Positions 48,851-62,988 of a stretch of 64,000 nt of DNA are shown piece after piece; positions within the stretch are counted from its first letter, which is position 1; each line of letters opens with the position of its first letter. The notes below the pieces were generated by a model, which was given only the letters and a program-made list of their open reading frames with translations, did not search any database and was not told where the DNA came from. The translations under genes were made by a program, and so were the position numbers. This DNA comes from Megamerina dolium (lineage: Eukaryota > Arthropoda > Insecta > Diptera > Megamerinidae), in contig OY978528.1 of the NCBI GenBank assembly GCA_963854835.1, forward strand, positions 52,672,508 through 52,736,507, in the 5' to 3' direction.

Positions 48851-49610
48851 CTTCTAAGTGAAGTGCAAGAGACTCGCGAATGTCATATATCGCCGAACAA
48901 TCTTCCAAATGCTGGCTGGGATATTTATGTGTTTGCATGTTTATGTTTGTATATGATTATGTTTGTATAAAACATAAATTCATCTTATTTTACACTACGG
49001 AAATTTATAAACACAAAATTAGTTGTCAGCTTAAATCAATGCGATGCAATCTTTAGGCGTGTATGTATATATCGTATACAAACAACATATACACTTATAT
49101 ACCTATACCTATTGACGCTATGAGATGAAGAAGAATTATTGAAATAAATAAATAAACAAAACAGTTAAGAAGAAAACAAAAAAACAAAAAAATTAATAAA
49201 ACATTTGCTAGTTTTCTACCAATTTGTTCAATGATTTATATCTGCACAATATCTACACCATAATTTTTCATCATCATCATCATCGTCATCATCATCGTCC
49301 TCATCGTTGTCGACATCAGGCACCAGAAGCATCGAACAACATAGCAAACATTCTATTTCTTAATAACTGTTCGCTTGTTGGCTTGTACAGAAATTGCTAA
49401 GATGCTGCAGCCATTGTTGTTGTTAAGTTTTAATTGCGCGTTGATTTATCATCATAACATTTCCAATTAAGGAACTTCTCACTCAACAAACACATACAAA
49501 TACAATCTCATATTAAATACTCATACAATCTTATTTACAAACTTTGTCTTATATTGTTGTGTGTTTGTGGTGTATTAGTGTATTATAGTTATAGCAAAAA
49601 GTAGTTATAG
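48851..49610. other. Intergenic with CAT repeat
   Basis: (CAT)n-like run at 49269-49306. Otherwise AT-rich with nothing recognised. Confidence 0.5.
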
Positions 49611-49617
49611 TCCAGTA

Positions 49618-50847
49618 AAAAGAAATCCATTATTTTTGAATTAAATTGAAGGTTTTATTTAGCATAGTTAGAATGATCCGATTTAGCTCAAATATGCACT
49701 GTTTTGTTCGATAACTTGTTGCCATTTTGAAGGTAATTTCATAATGCCACTCTCATAGAAACCCTCGTCACTATTGGAAAAAAACTGGAACAGTCGATTT
49801 TCACAAGCTTCTCCTGAGGCGAATTTTTCACACGCAAAATCATTCGCCATAGACAGGAACAGGTAGTAATCACTTGGTGCCAGGTCCGGACTATAAGGTG
49901 GATGCATAAAAATCTCCCAGCCAAGCTCCCAGAGCTTCTGGCGATTCACTATCGATGTGTGTGGCCTGGCGTTGTCCTGATGGAACACAATTCCTCTCCT
50001 ATTGGTTAAAGCTGGCCGCTTCTGGGTGATTGCTCCCTTCAGATGGTCCAATTGTTGACAGTACAAGTCCGAATTAAGAGTTTGGCCGTAGGCTAGGAGC
50101 TCATAGTAGATGCTTCCCTGACAACCCCACCAAACACTTAGCAAAACCTTCCTGACCGTCAATCCTGGCTTGGCCACCATTTGCGCCGGCTCACCGCAAT
50201 TCGACCACGACCGTTTTCGTTTGACGTTATCGTAAGTTTCTGACACTTCAGAAATAGATCAATTTTGTTGCGATTTAGCAGCGATTCGCGGATGGAAATT
50301 TGGTCGATGAGGTTTTTTTGCGTTAACCCGTGTGGCACCAATACATCGAGCTTCTTTTTGTATCCAGCCTTATTTAAATGGTTCCAAACGGTTTTTTGTG
50401 CAATAGTTAGCTACTGGACAATAGAAACAGTGCTTACATGACGGTCAGACTCGACAATTTCCGTTATTTTATCGATATTTTCGACAATTGGCCTTGCATC
50501 TTTGACATCAAAATTACCGGAACGGAATCAACGAAACCAAAATTGCACGTGATTGGCTATTTCAGTATCAGGACCATAAACACTATTCACATTTTCAGAC
50601 TTCTGGCTTGCGTTTTCGCCTTTATCAAAGAAAAACTGTAAAATATGGCTTATTTTCGCTTTACTCGTGACCATCTTTGATGCGTGCTCAAATAATACTG
50701 AGTCGAGTAATCACAAAACTGCCTGAAAGGTTTATTTAGTACGAAATCCTATCTTTCTAACGCCAGCTAGTGTAACCTGATCGCTCTTATACAACGCGAT
50801 ATACAGATTACTAAATCCATCTATTGAAAAAATAATGGATTTCTTTT
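49618..50847 (-). mobile_element. Mariner element, family X copy 1
   Basis: Ends AAAAGAAATCCATTATTTTT at 49618 and, reversed, at 50847, with TA on both sides (49616-49617, 50848-49). Length 1,230 bp. The same family recurs in opposite orientation at 54894-55624. Confidence 0.85.
49683..50246 (-). pseudogene. Mariner transposase, C-terminal two thirds
   Basis: A 187-codon frame with YDNVKRKRSWS, VLLSVWWGCQG, the second catalytic Asp in FHQDNARPHTS, the third in PPYSPDLAPSDYYLF, and a C-terminal end ending SAYLS at 49683. These are signatures of the mariner D,D34D transposase. The upstream sequence expected to carry the first catalytic Asp (GDEKW block) is missing before YDNV; instead unrelated minus-strand text follows upstream. 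The N-terminal DNA-binding region (50300-50680) is only a set of broken frames. Confidence 0.85.
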
Positions 50848-51387
50848 TACTAAATCTTTTACTGTGCTTCTACGAGAAAATTAGAAAATTATTAAATAGT
50901 ACTTATGTAGAAGGTTCGGTGGCGCATATGCGACAACATAATAATTATAATACTCGTAAAGTTATATTGAATGATTTTGAATTTTGAAATAATATCGTTT
51001 CTTAGATAAACCACACTTTTTGAATTTTAAAAGGAAATTGGGAACAAATGCAGAATATGGCCCCCTAAGGGGAAAAATGCCTTGGATAGAGATTATTTTT
51101 GTGAATATAACAAATCAAAAATTTGTTGGCGACAACGTCCATATAAGGTGTCAAAGTTCAAATTTGCAATTTTTTAAAACTATTTTTTAAGTTGATACTT
51201 CATAAAGTGCCAATACAATTACCTGTATGTCTTCCAATTCAGTTTCGCGACCAACAGTATTTTACCATTAAAGTCTTCTTTGATAGCCAGCCTTCGACCG
51301 GGCGCAAAAAAGAAACCCTTATAGGCCTGACGCCGGTTTCACGACCAACAGTATATTATGATTTAATTATACTATTTTATCCTATTT

Positions 51388-51425
51388 TGCCCTTCCAGTC
51401 GAAGGAATCTTCGACTGGAAGGGCA
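51388..51425. repeat. Perfect 17-bp hairpin with 4-base loop
   Basis: TGCCCTTCCAGTCGAAG, loop GAAT, then the exact complement. A 17-bp perfect stem is far longer than expected by chance in this sequence. Confidence 0.95.
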
Positions 51426-53290
51426 TTTGTTATGAAAAATCTAGAGACTTTGGTAGAAGTTATTACGACCTGAGTTTAACGCTTGAACGCGTGAACTTTG
51501 TGCTCAGTTGCCTTTCTCAGCCATTCTAGAATTTTTTATTACTATGAGAAATCGGTATAATTCCTCCGAAATATTCAGTTTTTTGTTGAGGTTTGTTGAG
51601 TAGTAGGCTCATTCTCTTTTGCAGAAAGACACTGCTTAACTTTCATTGCGCATTCAGAGATTTGAAAGACCGCTCCCTCCCTTTTAATGAGACGGAGGAT
51701 TCAACCATGATTTACGGTGATTGAGGGCAGGTCGAAGTACGTAGTGTCAATAAAGAGTTCGAGTTCGAGAGTACGAGTGTTGCATTCGAAGTGGTGTCAA
51801 ATGAGTTTTGTCAACAAACAAACAGTGCCCCGGTGTTTTGGACATCATGTCAGTGTTAACAGCAACGAAGTGAGAAAAGGTGCTGGTTCTTTTGAAACCA
51901 GAATTAATACCAGCAATGACGTCTACTTGAATCTTTTATCATCACTGGCCATATATATGCTGCAGAAGTCTGAAGTTTTATGGAAGACCAAAACAAACTT
52001 CATTAATTTTTGATGGGTTGGCCCAAAGGTTAAGCGCTGTGACTTAGGTGTACACAAACTGAGATAGGCAGTTCTAAATGTTTTTCTCCTGGTGCAAGGG
52101 AATGCTGGGCCGTTTAATGCTATTTAAAGCTAATGTAACAAGTCATGTCTTTTAAGAAGATGCTATGACCTGATGGCCTCTATCAATTGGTGTGCAATCC
52201 TAGATCAGATTTACTCAAATCTGCGTGGCTGAAAGTTCTGTTTAGTGAGGGATGTTGGTTGTTCTATAGGAGTCCCAGCGATTACTAATCCAATTCTTAA
52301 CGAGTGAGCGAGTGGGAGACGGTGGAATCCCAAAGCATAGTTCTAGAATGGTGTAATGAAGTATAGCCATCATTTTGGCCTTCCATTAATTCAGGTGATT
52401 TTACTTAAAATGGATATACTCATTAGTATGACAAAACACTCTGCTATAAACTTTAGTTATAAAGTCTTACTGTCAGCTGATTCTCCGAGATAATAGGCAC
52501 TCCATGATTTAAACTTCTTTGCAAGAGGAAAGGAGTTATTTTGTTTAGAATATTTGAAGTAAGTATATTTGAACTCTATGTACTGTTTTCATATGTCAAT
52601 TTAGTATCTTTTTTTAAGAGATATCACGTTAATTAAAATTTCCTGTTACAATAGTTTTGCAGTAAATTGCAATGATGAAAAGCCCAACCGACAAAAGAAA
52701 ACTTTGATAAAAAATCATATTTGTAGGTAATTTGAATAGCGAAAACAATATTATCGGTGATGTTAACAGTGCCATATTATATTAGCAGCAATTTGAACAT
52801 ATTGTTAGTTATTACTTAAGTTTTACTTAGAAAATTTGTGCTTTAAATTTAAAATTATTCCAAGGGACTTTCGTAACTTTCACATATATACTTAAAATTC
52901 GGAGAATTTTTTTATCATATTTACTGATTGCATCATGATTGCGATTTCTTTAAAAAAATTGGTGATAAGAAATTCAAAAGAAGAATCAACCAGCAAACAA
53001 ATACATAAATATGCCAGACAAAGGAATAAACTAAATAAACCAAAAATGAAAAAAGAGACAAGAAACACATTTCAAACGAACAACAACAAGTCACAAAAGC
53101 AGCAATAAGCAATAAAAATAAATATAAAGAAAGAAGGTAACCACCTCCTTGATGTTGCTGGTACTTATTGCTGGCTGTGTTGCTGGTAAACGCCTTTATT
53201 ATTATTATTAGTTTTATTTTGAATGATTCCTTGTTTTTTTTTTACCACAATGTTCTCTCCCTAGCTACATTGGAGGTTTTACAACAATTG

Positions 53291-53291
53291 C

Positions 53292-53323
<32 letters not shown>
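53291..53323. repeat. (CAA)n microsatellite
   Basis: Eleven units. The overlapping frame reads poly-Gln, but I do not regard it as a gene. Confidence 0.95.
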
Positions 53324-54893
53324 GACGAGTATAAACATTACTTTGTTTATCTCTGTTCCTTGGTGGTAGTTATGTTGTTTATACTTTTGTTGGTAATGTT
53401 TGTTGAACATACACTTTTGCTCATCCTTAGTCATTTTTTTCCAACTTGTACGTAGTACGCTTCATTTGTTACTTGGTATTGTTGTTGGTTGTGACAAAAG
53501 GCGCGTGAAAAGCAATGTTCTGTTTTATGTGCGGTTTTTTTTTTCTCTATCACTGTATTGTTCTTCTGATTTGTTGTTGTTTACTTTTATTGTTTAAATA
53601 TTTTTAACTGGCTAACAAGTTGTCCTTGCTCATATATACATACATACCACATATCACTTTGAGATCGTATTTTGTACCTACAGTAACTGTAGTAGCAAAA
53701 TTCCACCTTATAAAGTGATCACAAAATCCAAAATCTATCGTTCGATATTATATAACAAATTTGTTACACGAATTTTTGAATTATGATTCTCTATTCGAAG
53801 TGCTACAAACATAGATCACACATTGGGTTAAGATCATAGACCGGTGGCAAAGAGAATGTGAAATAAACAAAAAAGAGTTGAAAATAGAATAATACGATAA
53901 TAAGAACTCCAACTGTTTTTCACTACCAAGTGTAGTAGTATATAACTTTTCTGCGTTCCTATCATTGAGTGCTTGTAATTTACAGCAAATTCTAGAAAAT
54001 TTTAATATTTTTTGCATTTGATATTCATTTTAAGCACATTCATTTCAGCACAGTTGGGAACCATCACATCTACAGCAACTATATTATTAAACAATGCTAA
54101 GTTTATTGCCCTAAAATAGTTTCTACTCACTGTGTTATATACAAGCACCTACAATAGTCCACAAGTTGATCTAAGTAGTAAGAATGAGCATACAAACATT
54201 ACTTAAATGAAATGGGTAACCTCACAATGGGGGATCTCATGGGAGCAGTCAGTCTCATGGTGCTTCATGAATACGCAGGCACATTCGTAAGTACATACAT
54301 GTATATACACTAAGCTTATGAAGAAGATCACCATCATTATCATCATCATCATCATTTCATTCAAGTTGATCTGTTTTTGCATGTTAACTACTATTAGGCC
54401 AACATTATGATGCTACTTAATATTGTTATCGAATAAATATGTGGCATATATGTGTACTAACTATTTGTATACTCCATTTGGTAAAGGTTTATAGAACATT
54501 TTTTTGTAGCTGCTGCTGTTGGTGGTGATTAAGCTCATTCATATGTAAGTATTTTGCGTATGATTATTAATTACAGCATGATATTGTTGAAATAAGTATA
54601 CAGAATCAGTATGCTATACATTAAAACAAATAATATTTAATTTCTATAGTGACCTATGTTATAATGTGTTCACCTTTTTTACGACTGAAAGAAGTACTCC
54701 AATTGGATATACTTAACAAATTTCCTACATGATCAGGTACACTCAGGTATTAATACGTATATATGATGATGGTACAACAAAATTTAATCAATAATATATT
54801 CAACATTGTTATGTATAATGTTATAAATCCTCATGAAATTGTACGAATCTCCGCACATAAAACGGCAGGACGTTTCCATCGATATCACTACTA

Positions 54894-55624
54894 AAAAAAA
54901 ATCCATTATTTTTCCAATAGATGGCTTTAGTAATCTGTATCTCTCGTTGTATAAGTGCGATCCGGTTACGTTAGATGACGTTAGAAAGATAGGATTTCGT
55001 TAAATAAACTTTTCAGGCAGTTTTGTGATTGCTTGACTCGGTATTGTAAGATGAAAAGCGGGTCACTTACGACAACGTCAAGTGAAAACGGTCGTGCTCG
55101 AATAGCGGTGAGCCGGCCCAAACGTTGGCCAAGCCAGGTTTGACGATCAGGAAGGTTTTTCCATGTGTTTGGTGAGATTGGCAGGGAATCATCTACTCTT
55201 AGCTGCTCCCCTACGGCCAAACTCTTAATTCAGACCTGTACTGTCAACAATTGGACCGTCTAAAGGACGTAATAGCCCAGAAGCAGCCAGCTTTGGCCAA
55301 TCCATCAAGGTCACACACATCGATAGTGAATCGCCAGAAGCTCCACCTTATAGTCCGGACTTGGCTCCTAGTGATTACTACCTGTTCCTGTCTATGGGGA
55401 ATGATTTTGCTGGTGAAAAATTCCCCTCAAGAGAAGCTTGTGAAAATCGACTGTCCCAGTTTTTTGCCAATAGAGACGAGGGTTTCTATGAGAGTGGCAT
55501 TCTGAAATTATTTGAAATGGCAACAAGTTAATGAACAAAACATCGCATATTTGACCTAAATCGGATCATTCTAACTATGCTAAATAAAAGCTTCAATTTA
55601 ATTCAATAATAATGGATTTCTTTT
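54894..55624 (+). mobile_element. Mariner family X copy 2, internally deleted
   Basis: Same terminal repeats as 49618-50847 (AAAAAAATCCATTATTTTT on the left, GGATTTCTTTT on the right, TA flanks at 54892-54893 and 55625-55626), plus orientation, 731 bp. Remaining coding text includes DEKRVTYDNV (first Asp kept, Trp to Arg, about 55048), QKQPALANPS, then a deletion removing the HQDNARPH block, and YSPDLAPSDYYLF and FYESGILK (to 55530). It cannot make transposase, but both ends remain. Confidence 0.85.
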
Positions 55625-55626
55625 TA

Positions 55627-58600
55627 CTATACATTATATATGAAAGAATTAAATTATATAAAATTATCTATCCAATTGATGTAGAACAAACTAAATCGGA
55701 CCAGCAGAAACCGCGATATACCGTTTAAGTAACACAAAAACCGACAAAAAATTTTCATTTTTCAAAGGTTAGGTTATGCACTTAGACCAAAATTGGCCCA
55801 TTGTGTTACCGTGCATGAAGCATTTTTCAAAACTTTGAGGTAAGGGTATTCCGTTCAAAAATTTTTCAGAGAGAAATACCGATACAAGTATAAACTTATT
55901 TTACGTAAAGAATTTTGAAAAAAAAAAAAATTTTTACCAAATCCGTGCAATTTGAAATGAATGACCCATATGCAAGAATATGTAAAACCCAACTAGCGAT
56001 CTCGATAGTTCTAAAAAATCACCGTGATTATAAAATCGCAATCATTTTTCACTGATGCTGAAAAATCACTCATCACTATCGTCAACAATGTGTCTTTATG
56101 TCGCTTCTTTTGTTCTGTTGTCTTAACATATGCATTTTTCATTTTATGTTATGAATACTTTTTATAAGTTTTTTCATAAATGTTGTAGTTTCTTTTTGCA
56201 AACCTAATTATGTATTTGTTCACAGGCATTTTTTGTTGCGGATAATGTAAATGTTTTGAATTAGATTAAAAATTTAATTATTAATAATTTTACAGCGTAA
56301 TTTGCAACAACGATGTCAATGATAATAATGATGAACGCTTTCTCACGGTTATACACAATGTTCTATTTATTTTCTAAATTTTAGTTTGCTTAGAATAAGA
56401 CTTAAATTAAGAGTTCAGACTAGTTGTTTTTGTATATATAGAAAATGAAAGTACATATAGGTATGTAAAAAGTATAAGGTAACAATAATACCCTTGCCTA
56501 GGCACTTGAAGCACTTTTGTTTTTGTAAATGCACTAAGGCATAGACTGTGGATTCTCATATGCACTCACAGCACTCAGTAGAAGTAGAAGAAGTTCGAAA
56601 TGCACAAACAATTTTGTCTTTTTTCACTTCTTATATTTCTTTTTTATGCATAATAAAGTCAAATCAATCAACAGTTTCGTATGCTTTGTTGGTACACATA
56701 ACATTTTGTTGTTGTCGAACATATGATTTGTGGATTGAGAAGCACTAAGAAAGCATTGAACATTGGAGGCTTCATTAAAATTGTCTACAACTGACCTCGA
56801 CATAAATTTGGATAATTATTGGAAGGATCATAAAAGGACACTTGGAGTAATTTTGTTACCTTTGTCGTTTTTTCATTACAAATAACTTTCTATGAAATTC
56901 TCTTTTTCTTCAGTGTACATATTTTTTTTTCGTTTTTATAACAATAACGTTTATATGTGTTGGTGTTTGTACTTCCATAAGGAACTTTTGGGTCTACAGG
57001 TATTTGTATATAGAGTAAATAGAGTAAGTATATAAATAATAATATAAATAAGCTAGGATGTATATGGTATAAGTAAGTATGTTAAGTTCATAGCTTAATT
57101 ATTATATATTATTTTTATGTTTGTATTTTATATTCATTATATTGCATGCACATATTTTATATTAAATCAATTAATTAATTCCTTTTAGCTTTAATTTTAT
57201 TTGGAAATAATGTATTTTTCTCGTTAAATGTGAATGTGAATGATAAATAAAGAAAAATTATGTTTTTGAATTTGGTATCCAAAAACTAAAATTTGGTAAT
57301 GTCTGTGGCATAAGGAGCTCCTTTCCGTGCGACAGAAAAACGATCTTTTTTGCCCTCAAAATGAAAAGTATCATAACATTCATACCACATGCCACATACT
57401 GTTTTTGAATCACGAAATTGTAGTTCTCCGCTTCGTCTCGCTCTAAAAATTTACAATTAGCTGCTGGTATAGAATTTATCATCGGTAAACGTAAAAAATC
57501 CCGTAGATCTGAGACTAGTCTTAGATTAGTTAAGAGTAATCTAAATGCTAAAAAGCCATTATCATTCTGCCAGAAAAAAATATATGATTTGTCCCAAATA
57601 GTGAATTGAAGTCATATTACATTAACAAGTACTCGTATATAGTTGAATATTTTAATTGTCATATCAAGTATTTACTATTTGTAATTGATAATATCACTAA
57701 GGTAATTACTGAATACATAATACTAAGCAAGTTTATTTTCTTACATACATTTCATAACAATATTGTATTTCTATTTGACCAATGCAGCTGTGCAAATATA
57801 TTTCAATTTCATAGATTCTATGCAATTAATGAATTAGTCTTGATTTTTAGTTTGCTTTTGCAATTCAATGGCTTCATTTATCTGTTAAGTAAATATGCAT
57901 GCAATATCATACGATATATGTAGATGAATATGTATTTATATTGTACTTGCATGTTGTTTTCAAAGTCATTAAGCTGAAGATGGTGAGGTCGTCTGTTTAA
58001 ATATTGAAATTGAATTGAAGATATTCAACCACAACACAGTCAACAAAACAAACAATCAATCAATCAACAAATGTCCTGTGTAAACTCATACATATTTGTT
58101 TGCTTAATTTATAAGTATTTACATACAAGTTCGTGAGTAGGTACATACACATATTTATAGAACCAAATGTATGTACAATGAATAATTTGCATTCATTGAA
58201 GCTTTCCGTAATATGTAAGTACCTACTACATATGTACATAACATACTTATAAGTACATAAAGGAGTACTTACATACAATGAATTAAGATGATAACAAGCT
58301 TCCTTCGTAGGCATGAAATTTAAGTATTTTATATTAAATGCTTTTGACATGGAAATTTCAGAAACAATTTAAATTATGGTGCTATATTTACATATAGGCG
58401 CACACGTCGGACGTAAGGAGATTTTTAGCGGGTTAAAGTCTCGCACTGACGTAGGCTTTTGATGCTTTTACTCCTCGCCAAAAAAAGGGGCTTACCAAGG
58501 ATTATCTCTAACCAGAGATCAAGTTCATTTACAAAAAAATATTAAAAAAGCCACAAGCAAATGCACATAGGTATAGACATACTTATATGAATACTCGTAA

Positions 58601-61600
58601 ACATACGCATACAGATGACAATGTAAAGATAGTCCCCTGTGGTGACCTAGAGTGTAGTAAATTATGAATATGACACCTTTATACGGAATGATTATAGTGA
58701 CTAGTGTTGCTGAATACGAAATTCGCCAAAACAACGCATGTATGCATATATACGCATGCCACAATCGCACATATGTATGTACTTATGCATAAATGCGAGA
58801 AACATGTATGTAATTGCTTCGCACAAAATGAGACTATGACCAACATACGGACAGGCCAACAAAACAAAAAAAAAAAAAAAACAAACAAACGAATAAATAA
58901 ACATTTTTTAAATGAAGCAGCGACAATATTCAGAGCTATATGCTTCATTGGTAGGTATACGCTACTATATTTGAGTAGGAGTAAAAGTATTGAACTTTTT
59001 TCAGCCCAACAATGCAAACAATTTTTTTCTAACCGAATATGTGCCACGATGGTTGAAATTCTGGGTGTTTTGGGTTATAAACAATATGAAGGGATTTCCA
59101 CAAAACTCGTTTGAAGCCAACATCTGCTAGGCGATAATGCAGAGGCAGTCCAAAAATGCAGTATTAGAACTATAAGGCGGATTGGAACTTTAAGTGAAAA
59201 ATCTATTAGAAATAGATAATCAACTGAAAACAAACAACAAAAGCATTTGTTACGTTTTCTCAAAGTATCAAAAATCAGCGGTTGACAATGGAATACATAT
59301 ACAAAGGAAATATTGGTATATAGGTACTTTTATGAAACTACCAGGATTATGGAAAATTGAAGGCTACCACATTCTGAAGAAAAACTTATCTCGTATGGAG
59401 CTTATTTTTTGTGAATTAAATGATATCAAAAATATTTATTAAAATAATAATCAAAAATTGTACAAAAAAATTATTTTACTAAACAAATATCAGACCATCA
59501 GCAACTGCAGGACTAGATAACTATTGGATTGGCAGCATAATTGGGTTCCCATTATTCATTGATGTGAGAAGCTGTATATATGTTTGGAGAATATTTCTCA
59601 TACGATACTGACTATATTACAAATACGTTACACTCTTCCACTTCGTGGATATACATATATTATTTTACCACCACACTTATATTTCTTTTAATTATTAACA
59701 TTTTTACAAAATTCACAAAGTATACAAAGTGAACAATTTCCCGACGAGAATTGTCATTTATCTGTCTGGTAACATTTGAATTGTCATTTTACGATATATT
59801 GATTTGGCAGCACTGATGCTTAGGCGAATCAATTCATTCGCCAACATAATAGCAAAAAGTAGCCGACTCGCCAAAGTAGGCGATTCGCCAAATTCTAGCG
59901 AGTAGCGAAATAGCCATATAAATACGATCCGCTGTGGTGGCACAGTTGGGATACGGAGTTATTCTGCGCTAAGCAAGTGAGTTATGGACTCCGTGTTGAC
60001 ACAGCTGTTGCAGTCGCAAGGCATCGCTAGGCCTAGCCAAATTCGATGTTTCCATATCAAGTAATGTCTAGTAAAAATCTCTACCAGCGAACTAACCGCG
60101 TGCATGTTAAACGCTAGTAGGACTTTCATTTTATACACAATTTTGGAAAGATAAGTCCAGCAGTTACTCGTGAAGGTTCTTATCAGAAAGATTTGTAATG
60201 TTGTACTTTCTTTTTCGGGTGCAGCTGTACGTTTTTCCTGCTATGTCCCTTTACCATGGCACACAGCCGTCAGTGGATTGCTCCGTCAGAAGGATATTTC
60301 CCATACTCTCAGTCTATTTTATCCAAAATGGGTGAGAGGAATTTATTACCTGTTCATACGTCATTCCTTCATATTTGCTCTGTTATCGATCGTTTCAATA
60401 ATAAATGGCTGATGGATTTCTTATATTTCTCACACTGCTTATGAGGCACTTAAATAAAAAGTTTGTTTCGATTTCCGTTTCAATTCGATTGGAAACTATT
60501 TTGTGGTATACATATTATTTGCCATTGCCCTATGATGCGGACTCTCTTAGATAAAACTCGGCTCATTGTTTGATAGAAGATACTTAGGGAAAGATAGACT
60601 ATTTTTCAAAGCGTAGATTGGAAATGAGCATGTGACAATGAAATAGAGAGAGAGAGAGGGAGAGAGAGAGAGAGAGGAAGGAAGGTTAGAAATAATGAAG
60701 AACACAGAAATAGAGCCCTTGATAATTATTTTCCAAGTGCATTAAAATTTTGAACAAAAGCAGCAGTGTCGGTGGTTGAGTTCTTAGATTTATGAAGAAA
60801 GTACCGGATATTTATAGCGATTTGTTTTCTTTCTTGTCCACACAACTATCACTTAGGTCATTTGCCGACAGTCCCAGTCTGTGATGTTTACAACTATTTC
60901 GCAGTTTTTTTCCGCCGCCCACTTTGTGCTGGCAGCTTTCATGTACTAAGCGGAATGTCAACAAGAGAGCATAGTTCAATATCGAACAACAAAAAGTCCT
61001 TTCTCGTCTGCACGTCGACCATGCAGTTCCTAGAAATGCATGAATGTGCACCAGAGCCATTTGCCGATACTTCTTCCCCAATCGAATGAAATTCACTACA
61101 TTTTGCTGCTGCTCCTGCTTCTGTATATAGAATCATAATATATAGTAGCCAGGTAGGTATGTAGTTGATTTAATGAACCAAACCCTTGAGTAACTACAAG
61201 TATGATACATACGATGCATAACTATATGACATGTGATCATAGGTGTGTAACATATATGATTACATAGCTCCATCTAGGCAACTCTTTATTCCACTTCATT
61301 AAAGATCTTGACTGCTTCTGGCAAAGCAAACAACCGGGCTAGGTTGGACGTTCGTTAGACATGCGGGCATGCAAGCTCCTTTTTAATTTTAATTTTTGGA
61401 GTTTTTTTTTCATACACATATGTACTGGTATATTTTGGTGTAGGACATTGACAGTTTTATTGCAACCTCAGCAAAAAAAGCAACTAAATGCCAGAGACCT
61501 GTTAAAGGACAATTACAATTTTCCATAATTATATAAAAGGAAATAGCAACTAATCTCGGCAACACATAATGACATTTTGACACTTTGTTTGTGTGTGTGT

Positions 61601-62988
61601 AACTCTGTGTTTGTGTAAATAGAACATGGCATGACTAGTCAAATTTGTGACCATACAAGATACTATCATACGAGTGACAATGACAATGGCACGACATGGA
61701 TGCGGACACGGATGCGGTTACGGCACCTTTGATTTTTTGTTTGTGTTTGCTTTCCATGTTTTTGTCGTTGTGATTAGGAATACAAACAAATGTCGTGATT
61801 CATATTAACGCTTTGCTATGAGTATTTTGTTAATAGTATGTAGGTTATATGTTTCATATATGACCTCGCTTATTATTAATTACAATTATACATGCACACA
61901 TTAAATATGGCTTAGTTCGATTTAAGGCGAGGTTCTGTTTCTTCGTTATGCTTAAATAGGGTCAAATAATAACTACGAGTATTTAAAAATTCATGTCACA
62001 TTCTACAAATAATGCCTACATCTTGTAAGTTATTAGCATATTAAAGGATTGACAATGTTAGGAAGGACTGTTGAGTGGTCGTTAATGAAGAAATATGACA
62101 ACGTACTTAGCGTTCAATGGTTGACACTTTCTGTTGACAAAAAAACAATACATATGAACACCCCATATAATTATTTTACTATGTTCAATGAGTCAAGTGT
62201 GTATTGAGTTTCTGCTTGCATTTACAACACTCATGAGAAAAGATGTGAGGTGTGGGGAAAGCATATATACCTGACTCTGAATGCAAATATACCATGTACT
62301 TCTGCCAATCCTCTGGCATGTTACAAGCCTTACCTTATTTAGTTATAGAGCTATCGTACGGAAATACATAAGATTATATTTGTTAAGGAAAAGACAAGTG
62401 TAAGAATGGAAGTAATCGGACGAATACTACGTCAACCTCACATACAAAATTATGCTTTCGTATATATATTTTTTTCTTATATATAAGTTTGCTTTCGAAT
62501 GTATTTTTACTGACTTTGAGTACGAAAATATAAAGCTACAGATGTGAAATTCGTCACATAGGATTATTTTCATCAGTAAGTATATATGTTAAAAAATGGG
62601 CGTTATTCAATGGAAACTACACCTACCTCTCATACAACAGTTTGTTTTCGAATGTATTCGTAGTTTTATCGACTTTTCGCAAGAACTGCAATTCATCACA
62701 AGAAAATATTTTCATTTGCGAATATATATGCTTGAAAATGGGTATTATTTGATAAAAACCAAGCCAAAACTCTATTACAAATATATTTTTGTTCGATATT
62801 TTCGAAGTTTATTTATTAAAATATTTATTTATTATGTTTATTGTGTTTATTATATGGCCATTTTCACTGTAACCCACGCGACACACATACAACTTTAATA
62901 TTCGTTTTTCGAAAGTTTGTGTAACTATGTAAACAATTTTGTAAATATACTTACGGCTTAGAGGAAGTACTACCTACCTGATCTTAGT
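55627..62988. other. Long intergenic stretch
   Basis: AT-rich, with (GA)n at 60643-60677 and a cluster of TTCGCCAA motifs at 59825-59890 just before a TATA-like CATATAAATA at 59915. Frames up to 136 codons (for example 58704-59114) are Lys/Asn/Ile-rich or overlap each other on both strands, and I do not consider them genes. Confidence 0.5.
60643..60677. repeat. (GA)n microsatellite
   Basis: About 35 bp of AG repeats with one GGG interruption. Confidence 0.95.

Larger units (their letters stand above)
50855..54885. other. Intergenic; hairpin, direct repeat and CAA run
   Basis: Contains a perfect hairpin at 51388-51425, a related direct repeat (TTTC-CGACCAACAGTAT at about 51243 and 51339), a (CAA)n run at 53291-53323 and CAT repeats at 54330-54355. 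Frames such as 51717-52013 (98 codons) have no recognised domain. Confidence 0.5.

Noticed and set aside
53168..53455. Frame with poly-Gln and hydrophobic flanks
   Set aside because: The Gln run is the CAA microsatellite, and the rest is T-rich sequence read as Leu/Phe.
58704..59114. 136-codon frame
   Set aside because: It contains a lysine run from an A tract, overlaps a 122-codon frame on the other strand, and shows no domain or splice context.
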